A stretch of 64,000 nt of DNA from an uncultured Anaerobutyricum sp. (GCF_934307085.1 NZ_CAKRCF010000004.1:1-64000); one strand, 5' to 3'; counted from the stretch's first letter, positions 7,786 through 17,728 are shown. Program-made: numbers and translations. The notes: generated by a model not told the origin, from the sequence alone.

Positions 7786-8582
7786 CGATTTTCCTCCCTG
7801 TCTGCTTTTTTCTGTTTCGTTGCGGACATATGGTTAATGAGTCCGAGTAAAATAAGAATTGTCAAGAATAAAAGGGTGGAAAGTGCATACATCTGTGGGT
7901 TGATTCCTCTTCTAAGCTGCTGGTAAAGCATTGTGGAAATGGTATTGATTCCCGCTCCCTTTGTGAAGTATGTTACGACAAAATCATCCATAGATACCGT
8001 AAATGCAAAGAAAAATCCAGAAAGGATTCCGGGAATGATTTCCGGCAGGACAACTTTGACAAAGGCGTATACTGCGGATGCACCTAAATCCTGTGCCGCC
8101 TCGTATACATTTTTATCCAGCTGCTGAAATCTCGGCATGACATTTAAAATGATATAGGGCAGCCCTAAAGTTACGTGAGCTATCAACATCGAAGTAAATC
8201 CGAGTGACATGAAATGCACAAATAAGAGCATGATAGCCACACCGGTTACGATATCGGCATTTAATAATGGGATATTTGAAAGTCCTTCCATTACTTTTTG
8301 GAAACGGAGCTTCATCGCAGTCATCCCGATACACGCAAGTGTTCCAATCAATGTAGCGATCAAAGCCGCCAATGTTGTAAGCAGCAGGGACGTCCTTACG
8401 GCCGAAAGTACTTCCTCATTCTGAAATAAATCAGTATACCAGTGCAAGGTGAAGCCGCCCCAAACGGTTCTTGATTTAGAATCGTTAAATGAGCAGACAA
8501 ATAAGACAAGCAATGGCGCATACAGGAGAAATCCAATAAATGCCACATAAAATTTTTCTATAAAACTTTTTGCTTTTACCAT
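7782..8582 (-). CDS. potC: spermidine/putrescine ABC transporter permease PotC
   Basis: A 266-residue inner-membrane permease with about six hydrophobic segments and the EAA-type loop YEAAQDLGASAVYAFVKVVLPEI that contacts the ATPase. The signature VSMDDFVVTYFTKG near residue 195 is typical of PotC. It is the third gene of potABCD, overlapping potB by 7 bp and potD by 4 bp. Confidence 0.92.
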   Translation of the reverse strand: MVKAKSFIEKFYVAFIGFLLYAPLLVLFVCSFNDSKSRTVWGGFTLHWYTDLFQNEEVLSAVRTSLLLTTLAALIATLIGTLACIGMTAMKLRFQKVMEGLSNIPLLNADIVTGVAIMLLFVHFMSLGFTSMLIAHVTLGLPYIILNVMPRFQQLDKNVYEAAQDLGASAVYAFVKVVLPEIIPGILSGFFFAFTVSMDDFVVTYFTKGAGINTISTMLYQQLRRGINPQMYALSTLLFLTILILLGLINHMSATKQKKADREENR

Positions 8583-9391
8583 AGCATGTTGTCTCCTTCC
8601 TCTGATGCGTGACGGTTCATAATTGCCATACTGATAAAAATAAATATCATAAGTACAATAGAAAGCCCGGAACCTAAATTCCAGTTATTTGCCACGTTAA
8701 ATTCCTGGTCGATAACATTTCCAAACAAGAGAACTTTGGAACCGCCCAAAATATCAGCTACAACGAACTCAGAAATACTTGGGATAAACACCATGATAAT
8801 TCCGCTGATAACTCCCGGCAGAGAAAGTGGAATAATAATCTTCTGGAATGTCACTCTCGCACTTGCTCCCAAGTCGTGTGCCGCCTCGATAATGTCTTTA
8901 TCAATCTTGCAAAGGGCATTGTAAATTGGCAGAATCATAAATGGGATATAATCGTAAACCATTCCGACAAGTACCGCTCCCTTTGTATACATTAATTTCT
9001 GTAAAGGCAATCCAAAAAATCCGAGAACGGCATTTAAGATTCCTGTTTTCGATAAAATAACCTGTAATGCCAGCACACGAAGAAGGAAGTTAATCCACAT
9101 CGGTAAAACAAACAGCATAATGACAATACCAGAACCTCTGTGTTTTCCTTTACTTAAAATATATGCCAGAGGATACGAGATAACGAGGCAAATGAGTGTA
9201 CTTGCTAACGCAATCCATACAGAATTCCAAAATGCCTTATAATGTACAGAATCTGCCATTGCGGTAATATTAGAAAGTGTAAAACTTCCATCACTTCCCG
9301 TACAGCCATAATATAGCACCATAAATAATGGCAAAATGATAAATGCTGCTCCCCACACAATGTAAGGAGTCGTAAGAACTTTTCTACTCAT
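8576..9391 (-). CDS. potB: spermidine/putrescine ABC transporter permease PotB
   Basis: A 271-residue permease with about six membrane segments and the cytoplasmic loop [25 protein letters not shown] that docks on PotA. The segment [20 protein letters not shown] is characteristic of PotB. It forms the transmembrane pore with PotC. It overlaps potA by 8 bp and potC by 7 bp, so the four genes are tightly coupled. Confidence 0.92.
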   Translation of the reverse strand: MSRKVLTTPYIVWGAAFIILPLFMVLYYGCTGSDGSFTLSNITAMADSVHYKAFWNSVWIALASTLICLVISYPLAYILSKGKHRGSGIVIMLFVLPMWINFLLRVLALQVILSKTGILNAVLGFFGLPLQKLMYTKGAVLVGMVYDYIPFMILPIYNALCKIDKDIIEAAHDLGASARVTFQKIIIPLSLPGVISGIIMVFIPSISEFVVADILGGSKVLLFGNVIDQEFNVANNWNLGSGLSIVLMIFIFISMAIMNRHASEEGDNMLW

Positions 9392-10463
9392 CTATCGTCA
9401 CCGCCTTTTCATCTTCGGATTCTGGCTTATGCATAATCTGAATATTAAATGGAATGACAGAAATACTCACTTTAGAGCCTACCGGATGACAGTTTGTGCT
9501 GTGAACAAGCCACTCGTATCCATTTGCCTCCACTTCCATCTCATAATGCACCCCTTTGAAAATAAGTGAAGTAACCACACCGTCAAGGATTCCCTGACCT
9601 TCTTCCCCAAGAACCACATCCTCTGGACGAATTACTACGTCAACTGGACGATTTCTTCCAAATCCTTCGTCTACACATTCAAACTTTGTTCCAAGAATCT
9701 CTACTAAACGGTCCTCTAACATAATACCATCAATAATATTACTGTCACCGATAAAGTCAGCTACAAATGCATTTTCTGGCTCATTATAAATATCTTCCGG
9801 TGTTCCCATCTGCTGAATGTATCCCTTATTCATAACGATAATCTTATCGGACATTGTAAGTGCTTCTTCCTGATCATGCGTGATATAAATAAACGTAATT
9901 CCAAGCTCTTCTTTTAATCGCATCAACTCATACTGCATATCTTGACGAAGTTTCAAGTCAAGCGCACCAAGAGGCTCATCTAATAACAACACTTTCGGCT
10001 CATTTACAATCGCTCTTGCAATTGCGATTCGCTGCTGCTGTCCTCCACTTAAAGATGTCGGCTTTCTCTTCTCAAATCCTTCTAGATTCACAAGCTTTAA
10101 CGCATATTTAATCTTATCTTTAATATAAGAATCCGACTTATTTTTAATCTTTAACCCAAATGCAATATTTTCCTCAATCGTCATATGTCCAAATAACGCA
10201 TACTTCTGGAAAACAGTATTTAAATTTCTCTTATTTGCCGGAACACTTGTAATATCTGCTCCATCAAAAAAGACTTTTCCACTGTCTGGCTTCTCAAATC
10301 CACCAATAATACGCAACGTTGTGGTCTTTCCACAACCAGACGGGCCAAGCAACGTTAAAAACTCATTCTCCCTTACCTCTAAACATAACTCATCTAATAC
10401 TTTGGTTGAACCAAAAGACTTTGAAACATTCACCAATTCAACTAACTTATTCTTCATTCCCAT
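9384..10463 (-). CDS. potA: spermidine/putrescine ABC transporter ATPase PotA
   Basis: A 359-residue ATPase. Walker A is GPSGCGKTT (40-48), the ABC signature is LSGGQ (138-142), and Walker B VLLLDEP is at 158-164. A C-terminal TOBE-type domain follows from about residue 240 ([14 protein letters not shown]). It powers PotBC on the cytoplasmic face. The ATG at 10463 has GAGG close by; a second ATG two codons later is nearly as good. First gene of potABCD-greA, with 212 bp of non-coding DNA between it and the XRE-cupin gene. Confidence 0.93.
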   Translation of the reverse strand: MGMKNKLVELVNVSKSFGSTKVLDELCLEVRENEFLTLLGPSGCGKTTTLRIIGGFEKPDSGKVFFDGADITSVPANKRNLNTVFQKYALFGHMTIEENIAFGLKIKNKSDSYIKDKIKYALKLVNLEGFEKRKPTSLSGGQQQRIAIARAIVNEPKVLLLDEPLGALDLKLRQDMQYELMRLKEELGITFIYITHDQEEALTMSDKIIVMNKGYIQQMGTPEDIYNEPENAFVADFIGDSNIIDGIMLEDRLVEILGTKFECVDEGFGRNRPVDVVIRPEDVVLGEEGQGILDGVVTSLIFKGVHYEMEVEANGYEWLVHSTNCHPVGSKVSISVIPFNIQIMHKPESEDEKAVTIDE

Positions 10464-10675
10464 TTCCTCAATAAACTTTATAAAATCTTTTATAACTATT
10501 CAAATCTATACTGTTCTGTTGTAACCTCTTAAATAAACACAAACTTATTCATTAAATATCTTTAGACTGCCAAACTATCTTTAGCTTATTAGACTTCTTT
10601 GGTATAGCCAATCACATCTAATTTATTATCCATCTTTTACTTGTCGAACTTTCTTTAAATAGTCATACTTTCTGT

Positions 10676-11212
10676 CTAAAAACTTGGCGGTGAAGTCACC
10701 CAGATTAATTCTGTCCGCTCAATACCTTTTAAATAATGTGTCTTATCTGCCTTGTAATAAAAAGCATCTCCCTTTTTCGCAATACAGATTCGCTTTCCAA
10801 GATGAATTTTAACCTTACCCTTTAGCACATAACCGAATTCTTCTCCCTCATGTGGGTTATCCGGACAGGTCTCTCCTCCTTTTTCCAAAATCAAATGAAT
10901 CGGCTCCATACAATTCTTCTGTGCATTTGGAATAATCCACTTGATCTGGTTTCTGTACTCCTCATCCTTTTTTACAAAAAAATCCTCCTCCGTAAACACA
11001 ATCTGTTCCTCTTCCTGCTCTTCATTGAAAAACTCTCCGAGAGTTGTTCCAAGACATTGCAGTAAATCTTCTAACGTTGCGATTGATGGAGAAGTCATAT
11101 CTCTTTCTAACTGGGAAATAAATCCCTTGCTAAGCTCCACCCTGTCAGCAAGTTCTTCCTGCGTAAGGCCCTGCTTATTTCTCAATTCCTTAATTTTCTC
11201 TCCAAGCTCCAT
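10676..11212 (-). CDS. XRE-cupin regulator, probable controller of potABCD
   Basis: A 178-residue regulator. An N-terminal HTH_3 domain (residues 4-58, IKELRNKQGLTQEELADRV then SKGFISQLERDMTSPSI) is joined to a C-terminal cupin (about 105-175, with NPHEGEEFGYVLKG). This is the plan of PuuR-like proteins that answer to polyamines or related amines. Its place directly upstream of potABCD on the same strand supports that role. No strong ribosome site lies within 12 nt of the ATG. A 7-bp inverted repeat around a -10-like box lies 45 bp upstream and may be its own operator. Confidence 0.85.
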   Translation of the reverse strand: MELGEKIKELRNKQGLTQEELADRVELSKGFISQLERDMTSPSIATLEDLLQCLGTTLGEFFNEEQEEEQIVFTEEDFFVKKDEEYRNQIKWIIPNAQKNCMEPIHLILEKGGETCPDNPHEGEEFGYVLKGKVKIHLGKRICIAKKGDAFYYKADKTHYLKGIERTELIWVTSPPSF

Positions 11213-11256
11213 AGGTCATAACTTCACACCTTTCTATTTATGTAATAATAAACTTA

Positions 11257-11277
11257 AAGTTTAGTATAGTTAAACTT
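11257..11277. promoter_or_regulatory. operator/promoter candidate upstream of the XRE-cupin gene
   Basis: Perfect 7-bp inverted repeat AAGTTTA...TAAACTT with a 7-bp centre that contains TATACT on the minus strand (11263-11268), a good -10 box 51 bp before the regulator's start codon. A matching -35 box is not obvious. The palindrome over the -10 box suggests autoregulation. Confidence 0.4.
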
Positions 11278-11289
11278 CCAAAGGGTATT

Positions 11290-11424
11290 ATGGCAGAAAG
11301 AAATCTTGTAGTCAAGGGGAAATTGATAGAATTAGGCAACCGCATTAGAAAAATTTTAATTGGATTGCTCAAAGCCTATAAGAAAGAGAGACTAAAAAAA
11401 TCCCATTTTGTTTCGTTGTGCTAA
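11290..11424 (+). CDS. possible 44-residue small protein
   Basis: An ATG with AAGG 6 nt upstream opens a 44-codon frame divergent from the XRE-cupin gene. The product is very basic and partly amphipathic in the middle (LGNRIRKILIGLLKAYKKER). Its last 14 codons are formed by the left arm of the 31-bp hairpin at 11383-11453, and the stop codon lies at the loop edge. No family is recognised. It could be a real small peptide, a decayed gene, or chance. Confidence 0.25.
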   Translation: MAERNLVVKGKLIELGNRIRKILIGLLKAYKKERLKKSHFVSLC

Positions 11425-11479
11425 ACAAAATGGGATTTTTTTAGTCTCTCTTTTCAATATTACTTCTGACAATCCGATT
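11358..11479. repeat. large perfect hairpin with outer arms
   Basis: Inner arms are 31 bp and perfect (11383-11413, 11423-11453) with a 9-nt loop. Outer 10-bp arms with one mismatch lie at 11358-11367 and 11470-11479. The inner stem has an A-run/T-run at its middle, not its end. It lies between the sstT 3' end and the XRE-cupin gene. It may work as the terminator of sstT and also block read-through from the right, but it is longer than terminators normally are. Confidence 0.7.
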
Positions 11480-11525
11480 GCTACTGCCTTCATAGCGGGG
11501 TCAGTTCAGTGCTACAAATCAGAAG

Positions 11526-12759
11526 TTAAAATGGTAATTCTTTTCCAGCTTTTCTCCATTGCATAAATTCTGCAGTTGCAGTAAGCAATACATCAGAAGA
11601 AGAGTTCAGTGCTGTCTCGCAGGAATCCTGAATTACACCAATGATAAATCCTACACCTACTACCTGCATGGCAATGTCATTGGAGATTCCGAAAAGGGAA
11701 CATGCTACAGGTATTAACAGTAGAGAACCTCCGGCAATCCCTGATGCTCCACATGCGGAAAGTGTTGCTAAAATACTTAATATAATTGCTGTTGGAATGC
11801 TTACGCCGATTCCAAGTGTATGTGCGGCTGCTAATGTCATTACTGTGATGGTGATTGCTGCTCCATCCATATTGATTGTAGAACCAAGTGGAATGGATAC
11901 GGAATAATTATCTTTATCTAAGCCCATTTTTTCGCAAAGTTCCATGTTTACAGGAATATTGGCTGCAGAACTTCTTGTGAAGAATGCTGTTAATCCACTT
12001 TCTCTTGCACAACGGGAAATTAATGGATATGGATTTTTCTTAAGGCAGAATCCTACAATAATACCATTTGTGATGAATTCCTGGAACAACATACATCCTA
12101 CGAGTAAAAGGATAAGTTTTCCGTACTGTGTGAAAATGGAGATACCACTTGTGGATACTGCATTAAATACTAAACCTAAAATACCAAATGGTGCAAGGTT
12201 AATAATCCAGCGTACTGCCTGTGATACGGCATCGGATGCATCTGAGAGTATCTGCTTCGTTGCTGGTGAAGACTTTTTAAGGGCAATTCCAAGAATAACT
12301 GCCCATGCAAGTACTCCAAGGTAGTTGGCATTTACTAATGCATCAATTGGGTTTGCTACTATTTTTAAAAGGAGATTTTCAAGTACTTCTACGACTCCTT
12401 TTGGAGCTTCCTGCTGTACAGCATCTGCTAATGTGATTTTTAATGGGAATAAGAAGCTTCCTGCTACTGCTACGATTGCTCCCATTACTGTACTGAACAT
12501 ATAAAGGATTACTACAGTTTTCATATTTCCATTATGTCCTTCTTTTGTCTGAGCTAAAGAACTCATAATTAAAAGACATACAAGTAATGGAGCGATTGCC
12601 TTTAATGCTCCTACGAAAAGGTCTCCAAGAATTTTAATTCCTGTAAATTTAGGCACAGCAAGTGCCAGTACCACACCGATTGCCATACCTATTAAGATAC
12701 GGATAATCAGGCTGGTCTCTGTATATTTGTTTACTATTCTTTTTAAACTAGATGTTTCC
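11526..12759 (-). CDS. sstT: serine/threonine:Na+ symporter SstT
   Basis: The coding sequence runs from a GTG start codon at 12759-12761 down to the stop at 11526. The 411-residue membrane protein is of the dicarboxylate/amino acid:cation symporter family. It has eight or more hydrophobic segments, the serine-rich re-entrant loop TAFFTRSSAANIPV, and the substrate-site segment GSTINMDGAAITITVM. The end QDSCETALNSSSDVLLTA is typical of SstT rather than GltP. It would import serine and threonine with sodium. GAGG lies 6-7 nt before the GTG. It is monocistronic, with a large hairpin downstream. Confidence 0.9.
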
Positions 12760-12906
12760 ACGTTTTTCCTCTTTCAATTTAATGTTTTTTAGTTACTTTT
12801 TATTTTTGCCCTGTTTACATAATACAGAAGCAGTATACACAAAATTATTCTGCTAGTTTATAATTTTCGTTTCTGACTTATCAGAAAATACAGGATTATG
12901 CCTTTT

Positions 12907-13701
12907 CTACACTTCTTCTTTTACCCATGCAATCTTTCCGGCAAGTATTTCTGCAATCTTTGTTACGACCGGCTGCATGGCAGCAAGGGCATCTTCTCTT
13001 GTCTTTCCAGATGCAGTTACTCGTATTAATACGCCATCTTCTTTGGCATAGGTTGCGACTGTCGGATTCTCATTATCAAGAATGTCTCCTAATAAATCCG
13101 CTACTGGTGCTTCTCCGATTTCTCTTAACGGAAGCTCGTCAGGTCCTTTGCACTTGATATTGATTGATACAAATACCTGATCGGAAAGGCGGTTAATGAA
13201 AAGGTGACAGCACTCGGCAAGAACGGCTTTCATCTCCTTTGGTGGGCCCGGCAGCATAACGATTGCTTTGTCTCCCTGTGCCATGATGATTCCTGGAGCA
13301 AGTCCTGCAGGATTCATTACTACAAGCGAACCTTCTGGAACTAACGCCTGTTTTTTCTGACTTTCTGTCATCTCATTAATTCCATAAGATTTCAGTTTCT
13401 TTCTGACGTGTTCATATGTCTGCTCATGAAAGACTAATTTCTTCCCAAAAAAAGATGCCGCTACTTCTTTCGTAAGGTCATCTTTCGTCGGACCAAGTCC
13501 ACCTGTCATGATAATTAAGTCTGAACGCTTTAATGCCGTGTCTAACACATTCGACACACGTTCCGCATTATCTCCCACCACCGTCTGGTAGTATAAATCA
13601 ATTCCTATATGAGCAAGTTCTTTTGATATATGCTGTGCATTCGTGTTTACGATATCTCCCAGCAGAAGTTCCGTTCCCACACATACGATTTCTGCAACCA
13701 T
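12907..13701 (-). CDS. cinA: CinA N-terminal-type protein (short form)
   Basis: A 264-residue protein matching only the N-terminal molybdopterin-binding-like domain of CinA (VGTELLLGDIVNTNAQHISKEL, TGGLGPTKDDLTKEVAA, PGPPKEM), followed by a KH-like region. Full-length CinA proteins are about 410 residues and end in a nicotinamide-nucleotide amidase domain, which is absent here; the frame simply stops at KEEV with no sign of a frameshift. The N-terminal domain is linked to ADP-ribose pyrophosphatase activity in the family. ATG start with AGGAGG 8 nt upstream. Divergent from sigG. Confidence 0.85.
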   Translation of the reverse strand: MVAEIVCVGTELLLGDIVNTNAQHISKELAHIGIDLYYQTVVGDNAERVSNVLDTALKRSDLIIMTGGLGPTKDDLTKEVAASFFGKKLVFHEQTYEHVRKKLKSYGINEMTESQKKQALVPEGSLVVMNPAGLAPGIIMAQGDKAIVMLPGPPKEMKAVLAECCHLFINRLSDQVFVSINIKCKGPDELPLREIGEAPVADLLGDILDNENPTVATYAKEDGVLIRVTASGKTREDALAAMQPVVTKIAEILAGKIAWVKEEV

Positions 13702-13806
13702 GTGATATCCTCCTATCTAATCTGAAATTTTCTGTGAAAAATGTGCAGCCATTTCTCTCATGTTTATCATTATAACAGATTTCTTAAATATATTCACCTT
13801 TTATAT

Positions 13807-13836
13807 GAATATTTTTATTTTTTTAAGTTCATCCTT
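13807..13836 (+). promoter_or_regulatory. possible forespore (sigma-G/F type) promoter of sigG
   Basis: GAATA (13807-13811), 18-bp spacer, CATCCTT (13830-13836), close to the sigma-G pattern GMATA-N18-CATNNTA. It lies 74 bp upstream of the sigG start. sigG is autoregulated in Bacillus, which makes the position sensible. The match is short and the region is AT-rich, so chance cannot be excluded. Confidence 0.3.
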
Positions 13837-13909
13837 TTATACAGATGCATTTTCTATCGCATTTTCATGTTTTCAGAATCAAGTACATGTTCATCTTAGG
13901 AGGATAGCG

Positions 13910-14689
13910 ATGTTTTTAAACAAAGTGGAAATCTGTGGAGTAAATACTTCGGAACTGCCTCTTTTATCCGATGAGGAAAAGGAAAATTTATTCATACAAA
14001 TTGAACAGGGAAATATGGATGCCAGAGAACAATATGTGAAGGGGAATCTTCGTCTTGTTTTAAGTGTCATTCAGCGTTTTTCCAATAATCACGAACATGC
14101 CGATGACTTATTTCAAGTTGGCTGTATCGGTCTTATGAAAGCCATTGATAACTTTGACCGTACTTTAAATGTCAAATTTTCTACCTATGCCGTCCCTATG
14201 ATTCTTGGCGAGGTCCGAAGATACTTAAGAGATAATAATAGCATCCGCGTTAGCCGCTCCCTTCGTGATACTGCCTACAAGGCTATTTATACAAAAGAAC
14301 AGCTCACAAAGTCAATGAACCGCACTCCAACAATAGAAGAGATTGCCAAAAAGGCAGAAATTCCAGAAGAAGATATCATTTATGCCTTGGATGCGATTGC
14401 CACTCCAATGTCCCTCTTTGAACCAGTCTATCAGGACGGAAATGATCCTCTTTTTCTAATGGATCAAATCTGCGATAAAAAAAATAAAGAAGATACCTGG
14501 ATTGAGCATCTCTCTCTTCAGGAAGCGATGAATCAACTTTCCGGCAGAGAATACCACATTATAGAAAAACGCTTTTTTGAAGGAAAAACACAGACCGAGG
14601 TCGCTGATGAAATCAGTATCTCCCAAGCACAGGTCAGCCGCCTGGAAAAAAATGCGCTGAAATCTATTCGAAACTTTATCGAACGATAA
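13910..14689 (+). CDS. sigG: RNA polymerase sporulation sigma factor SigG
   Basis: A 259-residue sigma-70-family factor with the diagnostic N-terminus FLNKVEICGVNTSELPLLS. Region 2 (DDLFQVGCIGLMKAIDNFD, then VKFSTYAVPMILGEVRRYLRD) and region 4 (EGKTQTEVADEISISQAQVSRLEKNAL) are complete. SigG drives late forespore genes such as those for spore germination and DNA protection. The ATG at 13910 with AGGAGG 5 nt upstream is chosen over the longer frame from 13760. It faces the spoIIGA-sigE operon, with only 30 bp between the two stop codons, whereas in Bacillus it follows sigE in the same direction. Confidence 0.95.
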   Translation: MFLNKVEICGVNTSELPLLSDEEKENLFIQIEQGNMDAREQYVKGNLRLVLSVIQRFSNNHEHADDLFQVGCIGLMKAIDNFDRTLNVKFSTYAVPMILGEVRRYLRDNNSIRVSRSLRDTAYKAIYTKEQLTKSMNRTPTIEEIAKKAEIPEEDIIYALDAIATPMSLFEPVYQDGNDPLFLMDQICDKKNKEDTWIEHLSLQEAMNQLSGREYHIIEKRFFEGKTQTEVADEISISQAQVSRLEKNALKSIRNFIER

Positions 14690-14691
14690 CC

Positions 14692-14717
14692 TTTGATTTG
14701 TTAGGGATAGAATCAAA
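14692..14717. terminator. small hairpin between convergent sigG and sigE
   Basis: 7-bp inverted repeat TTTGATT/AATCAAA with a 12-nt loop fills most of the 30-bp gap between the convergent stop codons. It is A/T-rich and weak, but it is the only candidate terminator for both genes. Confidence 0.35.
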
Positions 14718-14719
14718 AA

Positions 14720-15478
14720 TCACTGCATTTTTATCATCTCCCTCTTCAGGCGATGAATAATCTTTTTCTCCAGCCTGGAAATATATGATTGGGAAATTCC
14801 CAAAAGATCTGCGACTTCTTTCTGTGTCTTTTCCTCGCCTCCTTCTCCTCCGATTCCAAAGCGAAGCCGAATGATAAGTTTTTCTCTTTCCGATAGAGTT
14901 TCCATTGCTTTGTTTAGCATTTTCCGGTCTATCTCATCCTCGATATCTTTGGATATGACATCGTTGTCTGTACCAAGAATATCTGAAAGAAGGAGTTCAT
15001 TTCCATCCCAGTCTACATTTAAAGGTTCATCAATAGAGACTTCCATTTTGGTCTTATTTGTTCTTCTCAAATACATTAAGATTTCATTTTCAATACAACG
15101 TGATGCATAAGTTGCCAGTTTTATTTTTTTATCTAATTTAAAGGTCTGGATTGCTTTTATTAATCCGATTGTTCCAATAGAAATCAAATCCTCTACTCCG
15201 ATTCCTGTATTTTCAAATTTCTTTGCTATGTAAACAACTAATCGTAAATTTCTCTCAATCAAAAGTGATTTTGCCTCTTCACTTCTTCTGGTATCTAATT
15301 GACTTAACACATAAGCTTCCTCTTCTGGTTCCAACGGTGGCGGTAAAATATCGGTTCCTCCAATATAATGCACTTCCCTTTGAGGATGAAATAGTGACTT
15401 CATATTATTTATCACTGTAAATCTCACCCGATTCACTCCTGATGCATTCAATACAACTGCCATACTTTTGCCCTCCAT
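14720..15478 (-). CDS. sigE: RNA polymerase sporulation sigma factor SigE (pro-sigma-E)
   Basis: A 252-residue mother-cell sigma factor. The N-terminal extension before [19 protein letters not shown] is the pro-sequence removed by SpoIIGA in Bacillus. Region 2 ([38 protein letters not shown]) and region 4 ([24 protein letters not shown]) are complete. Its start codon overlaps the spoIIGA stop by one base (TAATG), so the protease and its substrate are translationally coupled. An internal ATG five codons in is an alternative start. Confidence 0.96.
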   Translation of the reverse strand: MEGKSMAVVLNASGVNRVRFTVINNMKSLFHPQREVHYIGGTDILPPPLEPEEEAYVLSQLDTRRSEEAKSLLIERNLRLVVYIAKKFENTGIGVEDLISIGTIGLIKAIQTFKLDKKIKLATYASRCIENEILMYLRRTNKTKMEVSIDEPLNVDWDGNELLLSDILGTDNDVISKDIEDEIDRKMLNKAMETLSEREKLIIRLRFGIGGEGGEEKTQKEVADLLGISQSYISRLEKKIIHRLKREMIKMQ

Positions 15479-16431
15479 TAAATGATACTGTGATTTTTTT
15501 CTCTCTCAAAAATATCAACAGGGAGTAATACAGAAAATTTATTTTTTTCTGAAACTTTCCCCTGACTGATACCAAGCATCCCCTTTGTTCTTACCAACAC
15601 CTCCTTATCCTTTAACACAACAATTTCCTCTGCTATAATTCCCGGCATCGTTGCATTTTTTCTTCCAACCGTGGAATAGTGCAATACATAAATTCCACTT
15701 TGCAACTGCTTCATCCATGTTTTCCAGGAAAAAGTATTTTCAGCCTGCTCATTTTTATCATAATCTATATCAACTGTATCTTTTATACCAAACTTTCTAA
15801 TCGCTTCCCACTCCTGTTTTGAAAGGAGAGGCTTAGCCTGCCTGACCGGTATAATACAGACTCCCTGCCCCGTAATTTCACTGCTTAAGAGATTACCGGA
15901 ATCATACATCGCCTTGCATATTATTTTCTTTCCTTTTCTTAAAATCTGTATCTCATATGTATTAGACTGTAAAGCTTTTTCCACCCTCTCATTCTTCTTT
16001 CTATATTTCCATAATAAAAGAAGAATTGCATTTAGCATCAGCATCCCCATTGCTTTATACGCTGTTTCTTTTTTAGTTACACTTTCTATGTTTATGCAGG
16101 ATAGAAAAAAAGTAATGCTTCCTGCCAGCAGAAACATATACAACAAAAAAATTACTACTGTCTTTATCAAAAGCTTTACAGAATGTATTTTAAAGAAAAG
16201 ACAAAGTAAAATAATAATAATGGGATACCCCAAAAATATTTTACAATAAGGCGATTCCTTTGCCGCTATATTATTCCAGATAATATATGTGATTGAGCAG
16301 GCGGCGGCACCTTTTATTACCTGTTTTAATTTAATTTCTGGAAATAAATCCTTCCTCACAAAAAATAACAAGATATAATCTGCCACAAAATTATATATAA
16401 ATGACAATACTTCTGTATGTATTACACTCAT
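15478..16431 (-). CDS. spoIIGA: sigma-E processing peptidase SpoIIGA
   Basis: A 317-residue membrane protease. The first 145 residues carry five hydrophobic segments, and the cytoplasmic C-terminal half contains YDSGN (D177 as the catalytic aspartate) and a flap-like [16 protein letters not shown] segment. It cleaves pro-sigma-E at the septum once SigF-dependent signalling is active. AAGG precedes the ATG. A TATAAT box lies about 33 bp upstream, just to the left of the ftsZ terminator; Spo0A boxes expected for this promoter are not clear. Confidence 0.93.
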   Translation of the reverse strand: MSVIHTEVLSFIYNFVADYILLFFVRKDLFPEIKLKQVIKGAAACSITYIIWNNIAAKESPYCKIFLGYPIIIILLCLFFKIHSVKLLIKTVVIFLLYMFLLAGSITFFLSCINIESVTKKETAYKAMGMLMLNAILLLLWKYRKKNERVEKALQSNTYEIQILRKGKKIICKAMYDSGNLLSSEITGQGVCIIPVRQAKPLLSKQEWEAIRKFGIKDTVDIDYDKNEQAENTFSWKTWMKQLQSGIYVLHYSTVGRKNATMPGIIAEEIVVLKDKEVLVRTKGMLGISQGKVSEKNKFSVLLPVDIFEREKNHSII

Positions 16432-16478
16432 AGCACCTTCTATTGTTATGTAGTTAACTTATTATATAATATCTCGCA

Positions 16479-16526
16479 AAAAAATAAGGTCGAAATAATA
16501 AAGAAAAATTCTTTATTATTCGACCT
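16479..16526 (-). terminator. intrinsic terminator of ftsZ
   Basis: Arms 16487-16505 and 16509-16526 pair over 17 bp with one bulged base (GGTCGA...TCGACC ends). On the minus strand the stem is followed by TTATTTTTTT (16477-16486). It separates the division cluster from spoIIGA-sigE. Confidence 0.8.
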
Positions 16527-16573
16527 CACTAAACATCTTTTGATCCAAAGAGCAAAAACTCTTCTTAATTCTA

Positions 16574-17728
16574 TTATCTTCTCTTCTGTAAGAATTCTGG
16601 AATCTTAATTTCCATGTCTCTGTTATCATAAGAACGACTTGTCTCATGAGCTTCACTCCTGCTTCCCTGTGCAGACTTGATAGGCTGTCCACTATATGTA
16701 GGACCATTACCCTCTGCATTCTTCTCAGCAGTAGGTTTGCGATTCATCTTAACTGCGGATGCTCCCTTTCCAGAAACATCGTGAAGACCAGTTGCGATGA
16801 TTGTAATACTTACTTCATCATCTGGAACATCTTCACTCTCAACATTACCAAAAATAATGTTTGCCTCATCACCTGCAACCTCTGTAAGATAAGATACTGC
16901 TTCATAAACTTCCTGAATTCCAATATCTCCAGAGAAGTTAATAATGATGTCTGTAGCACCACTAACTGTTGTCTCAAGAAGCGGACTTTCCATCGCACTC
17001 TTGATTGCCTCAACAGCCTTATCCTCACCACTTCCAACGCCAATTCCAATATGAGCGATTCCTTTATCTCTCATTACAGTCTGGATATCTGCAAAGTCTA
17101 AGTTAATAAGACCTGGCTTAAAGATCAGGTCTGTGATTCCCTGTACACCCTGCTGAAGTACCTCATCTGCCTTACAGAAAGCGTCTTTGATAGATGTTCT
17201 CTTATCACAAATCTGTAATAACTTATCATTAGGGATAATGATTAATGTATCTACGTTCTCCTTAAGACGTTCAATGCCATTCAGTGCATTATTCATACGA
17301 GGCTTACCCTCAAAAATAAACGGCTTTGTTACAACACCAACGGTAAGAATTCCCATCTCTTTTGCAATCTCTGCCACAACTGGAGCTGCACCAGTTCCGG
17401 TTCCTCCACCCATACCACAGGTAACGAATACCATATCTGCCTCTTTTACAAGTTCTGTAATCTCATCACGGTTCTCTTCTACTGCAGCTGCACCGATTTC
17501 CGGCTTAGCTCCTGCTCCAAGTCCCTTTGTAAGCTTTTCTCCAATCTGCACTCTTGTGGGTGCTTTGCATAAATCAAGGGCCTGTTTATCCGTGTTAATT
17601 CCAATTAATTCTACCCCTTCGATGGCTTCGTCAACCATTCGGTTAACTGCATTGTTACCGGCTCCACCGACACCGATAACTAGGATTTTAGCTTGTGCTA
17701 ATTCTTCGTTTGACATAATTTCCAGCAA
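16574..17728 (-). CDS. ftsZ: cell division protein FtsZ
   Basis: A 384-residue tubulin-like GTPase that forms the Z-ring. The GTP loop GGGTGTG is at residues 107-113, the T1 loop [13 protein letters not shown] at 19-31, and the conserved C-terminal peptide [10 protein letters not shown] ends the protein, the docking site for SepF, FtsA or EzrA type partners. The start codon is TTG at 17726-17728: AGGAGG lies 9 nt upstream, the N-terminus MLEI matches the Bacillus protein, and the internal ATG four codons later lies too far from that site. A consensus promoter of its own lies 64 bp upstream, so ftsZ can be made apart from the rest of the cluster. Confidence 0.97.
   Translation of the reverse strand: MLEIMSNEELAQAKILVIGVGGAGNNAVNRMVDEAIEGVELIGINTDKQALDLCKAPTRVQIGEKLTKGLGAGAKPEIGAAAVEENRDEITELVKEADMVFVTCGMGGGTGTGAAPVVAEIAKEMGILTVGVVTKPFIFEGKPRMNNALNGIERLKENVDTLIIIPNDKLLQICDKRTSIKDAFCKADEVLQQGVQGITDLIFKPGLINLDFADIQTVMRDKGIAHIGIGVGSGEDKAVEAIKSAMESPLLETTVSGATDIIINFSGDIGIQEVYEAVSYLTEVAGDEANIIFGNVESEDVPDDEVSITIIATGLHDVSGKGASAVKMNRKPTAEKNAEGNGPTYSGQPIKSAQGSRSEAHETSRSYDNRDMEIKIPEFLQKRR

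Noticed and set aside
10464..10675. Promoter of potABCD
   Set aside because: Several AT-rich -10-like boxes exist but none has a good -35 box at 16-18 bp. The operon may be read from the XRE-cupin promoter or need activation.
16432..16480. Spo0A boxes before spoIIGA
   Set aside because: A TATAAT box is present, but no clear TGTCGAA-type box was found at the expected place.
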